Shown here: positions 59,419 to 64,000 of the stretch, in pieces
Layout of the letters: the number at the start of each line of letters is the position of its first letter
Numbering within the stretch: the first letter of the stretch is position 1
Assembly: GCA_003280095.1 (NCBI GenBank)
Contig: QCGA01000003.1
Coordinates: 1-64,000, forward strand
DNA: 64,000 nt
Direction: 5' to 3'
Origin: Prochlorococcus sp. AG-363-O16
GTDB taxonomy: Bacteria; Cyanobacteriota; Cyanobacteriia; PCC-6307; Cyanobiaceae
The notes under the pieces: generated by a model
Told to the model about the DNA's origin: nothing
Databases searched by the model: none
What the model saw: the letters and a program-made list of their open reading frames with translations, nothing else
Position numbers and translations under genes: made by a program

Positions 59419-59649
59419 TTAGCCTATTTCTTTATTGATTGCTTCGGCATAAAAGACTTGTCCATTTGGCGTCATCATTAGTTTGTTCCATTCGCCATCT
59501 TCTGTTTTTAGAGCTACTTCCAAAACTTTTTCTTGGCCTCCGTTAGTAGTCCATTCCCTTACCCACCATTGGTTCTCTTGTTCAAATTGATATCCTCTAG
59601 ACCTTAATAGTGTGCGAATCGTGATTTCTCTGGCAAATGCTGAATCCAT
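59419..59649 (-). CDS. Small soluble protein of unknown function
   Basis: The protein has 76 residues, starting MDSAFAREITIRTLLRSRGY. The amphipathic N-terminal helix is followed by a beta-rich, Trp-containing segment (NQWWVREWTTNGGQEKVLEVAL) and an ending that reads as two strands (NKLMMTPNGQVFYAEAI). No motif is recognised. It lies 27 bp downstream of the Cys-rich small gene on the same strand and is probably co-transcribed with it. Confidence 0.55.
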   Translation of the reverse strand: MDSAFAREITIRTLLRSRGYQFEQENQWWVREWTTNGGQEKVLEVALKTEDGEWNKLMMTPNGQVFYAEAINKEIG

Positions 59650-59676
59650 TTCATTATCTCCTGTACTAACTTATTT

Positions 59677-59871
59677 CTAGACAGGCAAAAGAAGGCCGTC
59701 ATTGGGTAAAACTTCTTCTTTTGGTTTTCTGAGGATGGACCAATGTTGACATGACAGCTTTTTAGCTTCATTAGAAGCTATAGGGCAATTCCAAACTCGA
59801 CAGAAACCTCCTTCCAGTGGGCATCCACCAAAGTTGCGACAATTGGCACAACGAGCACGATTGAAAGGCAT
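59677..59871 (-). CDS. Cysteine-rich small protein, possible metal binder
   Basis: The protein has 64 residues with six cysteines in the first 41 (CANCRNFGGCPLEGGFC, then WNCPIAS and LSCQHW). Spacing C-x2-C-x5-C-x6-C-x4-C-x11-C and the closing His could hold a zinc ion or an iron-sulfur cluster. The arrangement is not a standard ferredoxin motif. The C-terminal 20 residues are acidic and hydrophobic. Function is unknown. It is first in a two-gene minus-strand unit. Confidence 0.55.
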   Translation of the reverse strand: MPFNRARCANCRNFGGCPLEGGFCRVWNCPIASNEAKKLSCQHWSILRKPKEEVLPNDGLLLPV

Positions 59872-60028
59872 CTTTAGATGTCGAACTGCCTATTCCATTG
59901 TTAGTCAAATCGTCACCTCTAGTCAGTAGGCATAAGCTACTGTTTGGGAGCGTTCATTGTTCTAAAAACTATCAAGTTTAAAAAACACTAGTTAAATAGG
60001 CTTAAACTGATTAAATTTAATGATTACT

Positions 60029-60066
60029 GTTCTGTTAAGAGCGTTTTTGGAACACGATAACAGAAC
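60029..60066. promoter_or_regulatory. 9-bp inverted repeat upstream of small membrane-protein pair
   Basis: GTTCTGTTA (60029-60037) and TAACAGAAC (60058-60066) are perfect complements separated by 20 bases. GAGCGTTTTTGGAA and GAACGCTTTGGAA inside and after it resemble a direct repeat. It sits about 115 bp before the ATG at 60181 in an otherwise empty 310-bp gap. It could be an operator or an RNA stem. Confidence 0.25.
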
Positions 60067-60180
60067 GCTTTGGAATATTTTCGAAAGTGATCTTGATTGG
60101 TTCTCAGTGATGCAAAAGACAAGAATGCTCTTGCACTCTCGAATATTCGCAGGATCATTTTAGAAAAGGACCTCGACTGC

Positions 60181-60414
60181 ATGAATGATTCCAGTCATAG
60201 AACAGCAAAGTATGTCCGTATTCCTATTCCTCTAAAGAGAGAGTCTAAGCAGAGGAAAGTTTCACTGAAGGTCTCTCAGCTTATAGCGTTTCATAAGAAT
60301 TCGATTATTAGGGAGAAACAGAAACTGGGAGTTAGTGATTATGGGTTGCTTTGGATCTCCTTCTTTAGAGGGATAATAGTTGCTGTAGTCCTTGAGAGGC
60401 TTTTATTACATTGA
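60181..60414 (+). CDS. Small protein with C-terminal membrane segment, unknown function
   Basis: ATG 60181 gives 77 residues; the track ORF starts at TTG 60097 with 28 less convincing residues. The N-terminal two-thirds are very basic (YVRIPIPLKRESKQRKVSLKVS) and the C-terminus ends in a hydrophobic helix (WISFFRGIIVAVVLERLLLH). Tail-anchored topology is likely. Its stop overlaps the TTG start of the next small gene (TTGA), so the two are coupled. Confidence 0.45.
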   Translation: MNDSSHRTAKYVRIPIPLKRESKQRKVSLKVSQLIAFHKNSIIREKQKLGVSDYGLLWISFFRGIIVAVVLERLLLH

Positions 60415-60602
60415 TTAGGATTCTTTTACTTTGCTCAATCCTTTTAGTGGGATGGTCTTCTCCTGCACTTCGTTTTGCAGCCTCTAAAGCTCTTCGAATT
60501 ACTGCAAATAGGATAGAACCTAAAGAAGCCTTGAAGGAATCAAAGAACCCCAGATTTTTTAAAATACCCAATCCTTTTTATGACGAGAATCATCGGGAAT
60601 GA
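60411..60602 (+). CDS. Small protein with N-terminal membrane or signal segment
   Basis: The protein has 63 residues, starting at TTG 60411. The hydrophobic N-terminus (IRILLLCSILLVGW) may be a signal or anchor. It is followed by FAASKALRITANRIEP and a Lys/Asn/Pro-rich tail. There is no lipobox of standard form. It is translationally coupled to the upstream 77-residue gene. Similar short anchored proteins are typical of Prochlorococcus; the function is unknown. Confidence 0.5.
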   Translation: MIRILLLCSILLVGWSSPALRFAASKALRITANRIEPKEALKESKNPRFFKIPNPFYDENHRE

Positions 60603-60993
60603 CTAGCTCATCGAACAAACTTCTTCCTATTCCATTTCAGGTCAATCATTTACAGTAATCTTTCAACAATTCACTAGCTTGTTTAATAATTTTAGTTGCG
60701 ATATTATTTAATATATTTATTACTAGAAGCTTTTATAGATAAATGAATTATGCTCAATTCATTTGGGAGATCATCAATCAATAGTAATATAGCTTGATTC
60801 TATCTTTGTTAGCCCTTTGCATCAGTTCTTAATTCCTCATAGCCATTTTGATCTCTCTTTTGCAGTTAAGAGAAACCTATTTGCGCTATATCGATGCTGA
60901 GTAGATTGCTGTAAGGGCAATAAGCACTATCAAGCCAACGTCGAATATTAGGTGCCAGAATATTGGACAATATTGATGTTTCTAATCAATCAA
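60603..60993. other. Non-coding gap
   Basis: This 391-bp AT-rich gap holds a perfect 9-bp hairpin (AAATGAATT at 60741-60749, AATTCATTT at 60756-60764) with no T-run after it, so it is a weak terminator candidate. On the minus strand a short start-less frame encodes a hydrophobic stretch; I found no acceptable initiation codon. No RNA gene is recognised. Confidence 0.5.
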
Positions 60994-61290
60994 TCAATTT
61001 TTTGATGTAAATGCAAGAAAAGAAAGGACAAAGAAAGTTATTGCAGCACCATATCCGCTTTTAAAATCTAGGAAACACATTGGAGAAGGTGTACAAAATG
61101 GAGGAGAAAAAGCATTCATAAAAAAATGTCCTACGAACTTAAGAACATAGAAAGTCATCACTACATAGGAGAACAACATTACAAAATTTCTTGGATTTTG
61201 TAGACCAGTCAGAAATATTGATTTCTTGCGATTATTGCTACTTAGCTTTTTTGCTGCTTCAGCACTTCCTAATTCTTCCTTTTCATTCAT
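60994..61290 (-). CDS. Small two-span membrane protein, unknown function
   Basis: The protein has 98 residues. The charged N-terminus (MNEKEELGSAEAAKKLSSNNRKK) precedes two hydrophobic segments, NFVMLFSYVVMTFYVLKFVG and GAAITFFVLSFLAF. A Pro/Cys-rich loop between them has two Cys (FCTPSPMCFLDF). The topology suggests both ends in the cytoplasm. No family is recognised. It is monocistronic, at the right edge of a small-gene islet ending near tRNA-Cys. Confidence 0.55.
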   Translation of the reverse strand: MNEKEELGSAEAAKKLSSNNRKKSIFLTGLQNPRNFVMLFSYVVMTFYVLKFVGHFFMNAFSPPFCTPSPMCFLDFKSGYGAAITFFVLSFLAFTSKN

Positions 61291-61533
61291 ATCGTTTGCT
61301 CTAAAAGATAAATGCAGGTTAGTTCATTTTGCTTGGCGTTACAGGGATAAATTATTGCTCAAGGAATAGAGCTTCCTCTTGCTGACTTGGTGGTACAAGG
61401 ACGTTAAATTAAATACAGGGCGATGGTACTAGCCGTGTACCACCATTATTTATGGCGAAAAGGATTAGAAAAAATGATCGAATAGTTGAGTTCTTGCAAC
61501 TGACCACAGGGATCAGTCAGAAGAAAGGTAAGA

Positions 61534-61604
61534 AGGCGGCACCCAGATTCGAACTGGGGATAAAGGATTTGCAATCCTCTGCCTTACCACTTGGCCATGC
61601 CGCC
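61534..61604 (-). tRNA. tRNA-Cys (GCA anticodon)
   Basis: On the minus strand, GGCGGCA pairs with TGCCGCC. The anticodon loop TTGCAAA gives GCA between GAGGA and TCCTT arms, and the T arm CCCAG-TTCGAAT-CTGGG is perfect. Length 71 nt, no encoded CCA. It overlaps only the false N-terminal extension of the track ORF at 61452. Confidence 0.97.
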
Positions 61605-61628
61605 GAGAAGGTTTCTTCACCCTCATCA

Positions 61629-62879
61629 ATGGATCGTATCAGCGAAGGTGTTAACTCTTTGTTAGTAATTTCGAATGGTCATGGTGAAGATGAGATTGCA
61701 ATGCGAGTTTTGGAAGCTCTGCATGAGTTGTACCCTCGACTATTACTGGAAGTTTTACCATTAGTGGGAGGTGGAAACGCTTTTGAGTCTGCTGTCTCGG
61801 CTGGCTGGCTAAAACGTTTGGGTCCATCAGCATATTTGCCAAGTGGAGGTTTCTCAAATCAAAGCTTGGTTCCTTTAATTAAGGATCTTTTTGCGGGTTT
61901 AATTAGTTTGAGTTGGGAACAACTTAGAGTGGTTCTCAAGTCTGCTCATCACAACAAAGGAGTTCTCGCTGTTGGGGATCTTTTGCCTTTAATATTGGCT
62001 TGGATGAGTAGGTCTAAATATGTATTTATTGGGACTCCGAAAAGTGATTACACCTGGAGAAGTGGTCCTGGTAAGGCACTTAGTGATTATTACCACATGC
62101 TGAAGGGATCGGAATGGGACCCTTGGGAGTGGTTTCTCATGCGATCCAATAGATGTCAAATGGTGGCAGTGCGAGATAAATTAACCGCTAAAGGCTTGCG
62201 GAGACATGGAGTACTTGCTCAGGCTCCCGGTAATCCAATGATGGATGGTTTTATCGAAGAGCCTCTATCTATTGATTGGGGTCCATATAGACGTGTTTTA
62301 TTACTGTGTGGTAGTCGAATTCCAGAAGCTGTAGAGAATTTCACAAGATTATTACGCGCAGTCAATCGTTTAGATCATGTAGAGCCTTGTGCTGTGTTGG
62401 TTGCTCTTGGCTCAGAACCATCGGTTAAATATTTAGAAGTTGTGCTATCAGAGCATGGATATTTCGAGATACCTTCTCCAGTTGGAGGAATAGGGGTGAG
62501 CACTTGTTGGAGTAATGGCACAAAAATCTTTTGTCTAGGCCCTGGTCAATTCAAGCCTTGGGTACGTTTGGCTGAAGTGGGGTTGGCTACAGCAGGAACT
62601 GCTACAGAGCAATTAGTAGGTCTAGGGATTCCTGCTTTGTCAATTCCTGGACATGGCCCACAGTTTACTTTTGCTTTTGCTTTGCGCCAGAGTCGACTTT
62701 TGGGAGGAGCTGTACAACTTTGTCGAACTCCTAAGGCAATGGGTAACAGGTTGCAATTGTTGCTTGCTGATGAAGCTCTCAGGAGACGTTTTGGCAATGT
62801 TGGAGTTCAAAGGATGGGGCCAGCTGGAGGAAGTCGCGTTTTGGCCAAATTGATTGCTAAATCATTCTTTGGAGAATGA
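61629..62879 (+). CDS. Lipid-A-disaccharide synthase-related glycosyltransferase
   Basis: ATG 61629 gives 416 residues; the track ORF's first 59 residues read through tRNA-Cys antisense and are rejected. The N-terminal LLVISNGHGEDEIAMRVLEAL matches the LpxB-related cyanobacterial family (TIGR03492 type), as do LPLVGGGNAFE, FIGTPKSDYTW, and the donor-side ATAGTATEQLVGLGIPALSIPGHGPQFTF. True LpxB activity is doubtful; the substrate is probably another envelope lipid or glycan. Stands alone. Confidence 0.82.
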   Translation: MDRISEGVNSLLVISNGHGEDEIAMRVLEALHELYPRLLLEVLPLVGGGNAFESAVSAGWLKRLGPSAYLPSGGFSNQSLVPLIKDLFAGLISLSWEQLRVVLKSAHHNKGVLAVGDLLPLILAWMSRSKYVFIGTPKSDYTWRSGPGKALSDYYHMLKGSEWDPWEWFLMRSNRCQMVAVRDKLTAKGLRRHGVLAQAPGNPMMDGFIEEPLSIDWGPYRRVLLLCGSRIPEAVENFTRLLRAVNRLDHVEPCAVLVALGSEPSVKYLEVVLSEHGYFEIPSPVGGIGVSTCWSNGTKIFCLGPGQFKPWVRLAEVGLATAGTATEQLVGLGIPALSIPGHGPQFTFAFALRQSRLLGGAVQLCRTPKAMGNRLQLLLADEALRRRFGNVGVQRMGPAGGSRVLAKLIAKSFFGE

Positions 62880-62927
62880 AAACATTTAACCTGAAAGATC
62901 GATTCTTATAGCCCACACCTCATATCT

Positions 62928-63197
62928 ATGGCAGCCATTCAGGATCATGCCTATCTCAAGCTTTGTGCAGAGTTGGCAAGCTATCTCAGTATTAGTCTTT
63001 CTTCTGCTCGGAAGAAGGTCGAATTGGCAGCGCTTAAAAATGGAGGGAAGGACCTTGAGGCGCGCAAAGAAATGGCTATTCGTTTGGTTCAGGAGGCAAA
63101 GTCTCTCTCAAGCGGAAAGGATGGTTCTGTGGCTAAACAATTTGATGTTTTGCTTGCGGCTCTTGCAGAAGAAGAAAATTTCATGGTTGAGGATTAA
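62928..63197 (+). CDS. Small helical protein of unknown function
   Basis: The protein has 89 residues, predicted all helical (LCAELASYLSISLSSARKKVELAALKNGG, then RKEMAIRLVQEAKSL and FDVLLAALAEEENFMVED). There is no membrane segment and no known motif. It starts at ATG 62928, 48 bp after the LpxB-related gene on the same strand, so co-transcription is possible. Small conserved proteins with this profile occur in marine picocyanobacteria. Confidence 0.6.
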   Translation: MAAIQDHAYLKLCAELASYLSISLSSARKKVELAALKNGGKDLEARKEMAIRLVQEAKSLSSGKDGSVAKQFDVLLAALAEEENFMVED

Positions 63198-63204
63198 GTG
63201 GTCT

Positions 63205-63858
63205 TTAGTGTTCAAACACGTGTGTAAAGCGGAGTCGATCTAACTCTGATATTGCAGGCACACATTTAAAACAGCGCTGAGCTAAGTCCCAACGCTTTTC
63301 TCTTAAAAGCATCTTTTTTAGTTGCTGTTGGATAGCAATTAGAAAACGAGCATCATTGGCTGCGTATTTCAACTGAGCTGAACTTAGTTCTTCCACTCGA
63401 CCCCAGTCGCTGCTTTGGGCATGTTTGTCCAGTTCAACTCCTACTAATTCCATGACAACCTCTTTTAGTCCATGCCTTGGGCTGTAGGTTCGTGCTAGAC
63501 GACTAGCAATTTTGGTACAGAAGATAGGGTCGACTTTAATGTTTAGCCCGCTTGTTAGGGCAGCCACATCAAATCTTGCGAAGTGAAAAACCTTTTCAAT
63601 GGAAGGATTTTCCATAAGCATTTGTAGCCTAGGTGCAGATTTTTGACCAAGTAGAATTTTGATGCACGCAACGTTATCAAGAGGGTCGCAGATCTGAACT
63701 AGACAAAGTCTGTCTCGACCATGTACAAGCCCCATTGCTTCAGTATCTACCGCTAGCACTGAAGCCTTTCCTAATCGATCTGCCCATTCTTGGTTTAGGT
63801 CTTCATTGAAGACATTAAAGCTGGCTGGATTTTCAGGAAAATTTGACATGGCTGGCAA
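63205..63858 (-). CDS. RNase D-like 3'-5' exonuclease
   Basis: The protein has 217 residues. The DEDDy-type exonuclease motifs are visible: Exo I VLAVDTEAMGLVHGRDRLCLVQI, Exo II HFARFDVAALTSGLNI, and Exo III in LKYAANDARFLIAIQQQL with the Tyr four residues before the Asp. It lacks the HRDC domains of full RNase D, as is usual for short cyanobacterial forms. It trims RNA 3' ends, likely tRNA precursors. ATG 63858 is preceded by an intergenic stretch running to the window end. Confidence 0.9.
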   Translation of the reverse strand: MPAMSNFPENPASFNVFNEDLNQEWADRLGKASVLAVDTEAMGLVHGRDRLCLVQICDPLDNVACIKILLGQKSAPRLQMLMENPSIEKVFHFARFDVAALTSGLNIKVDPIFCTKIASRLARTYSPRHGLKEVVMELVGVELDKHAQSSDWGRVEELSSAQLKYAANDARFLIAIQQQLKKMLLREKRWDLAQRCFKCVPAISELDRLRFTHVFEH

Positions 63859-64000
63859 TAAATAATTTTAATCAAAGACACAGATTCTTCTGATTGTTCC
63901 ATTGGAACAATTGTTTTGTTTGGGATCTGTTATGTCAGACTAATTCCCTCTTGATCTATTAAAAGCTTTAGTGATGTAGTGCACTAGACAAATAATGCTC

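Noticed and set aside
60900-60990. Hydrophobic minus-strand frame (about 30 codons) resembling a small photosystem subunit
   Set aside because: A stop codon precedes it directly and there is no ATG, GTG or TTG before the hydrophobic segment.
61452-61628. N-terminal 59 residues of the LpxB-related track ORF
   Set aside because: This part is read through tRNA-Cys in antisense; the family begins at ATG 61629.

Overview
The window reads as a chromosomal segment of a marine picocyanobacterium, most likely a low-light-adapted Prochlorococcus. The evidence is psaC, ndhS, the phycoerythrobilin genes ho1-pebA-pebB, rpaB, the cyanobacterial panC-cmk fusion, a visibly A+T-rich but not extreme composition, and dense gene packing with many start/stop overlaps. 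The strain cannot be fixed by eye. I see no prophage, insertion sequence, CRISPR array or replication origin.

Layout, left to right. 0-3.4 kb: end of crcB, glutathione peroxidase, mgtE and a group 2 sigma factor. 3.4-6.1 kb: a compact minus-strand cluster of two glycosyltransferases and an alpha/beta hydrolase. 6.2-9.5 kb: mutY with a C-terminal Nudix box, a PfkB sugar kinase and an alkaline-phosphatase-superfamily protein. 9.5-14.5 kb: tsaE, ahcY, a glycosyltransferase with a winged-helix-like tail, a DedA protein and ssb. 14.6-19.5 kb: mreBCD, rpaB, lysS. 19.6-24.5 kb: small conserved proteins, smpB, then the translationally coupled run ruvB-TPR protein-M20 hydrolase-DUF3188-like protein. 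24.6-32.1 kb: TPP riboswitch-thiC, a large hairpin terminator, tkt, fabF, acpP, psaC, glmS. 32.2-35.9 kb: manC, rimM, ndhS, rnc, the RNase P RNA (rnpB) and tRNA-Arg(CCT). 36-46.8 kb: two small unknown genes, glgP, a cation/proton antiporter, a hydrolase, a mutarotase-like protein, and glcE and glcF with a DUF1537 kinase between them on the other strand. 46.9-57.1 kb: icd, a GtrB-like glycosyltransferase facing a GtrA-deacetylase fusion, an unknown gene, ho1-pebA-pebB, a low-molecular-weight phosphatase, panC-cmk and purM. 57.2-61.3 kb: a loosely packed islet of short unknown genes with a structured, possibly untranslated locus. 61.5-63.9 kb: tRNA-Cys(GCA), a LpxB-related glycosyltransferase, a small unknown protein and an RNase D-like exonuclease.

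Functional themes are photosynthesis support (psaC, ndhS, bilin synthesis, rpaB), central carbon metabolism (tkt, glgP, icd, glycolate oxidation), cofactor and nucleotide synthesis (thiC, panC-cmk, purM), cell shape (mreBCD), RNA processing (rnc, rnpB, rimM, RNase D) and envelope glycan synthesis (glmS, manC, several glycosyltransferases).

The observations most worth a second look are: the GtrB / GtrA-deacetylase pair, which suggests a lipid-linked sugar deacetylation and flipping pathway; the glycosyltransferase with a winged-helix-like tail; the DUF1537 kinase between glcE and glcF; the hairpin-rich locus near 59.3 kb; and a strong psaC terminator ending two bases before the glmS start codon.
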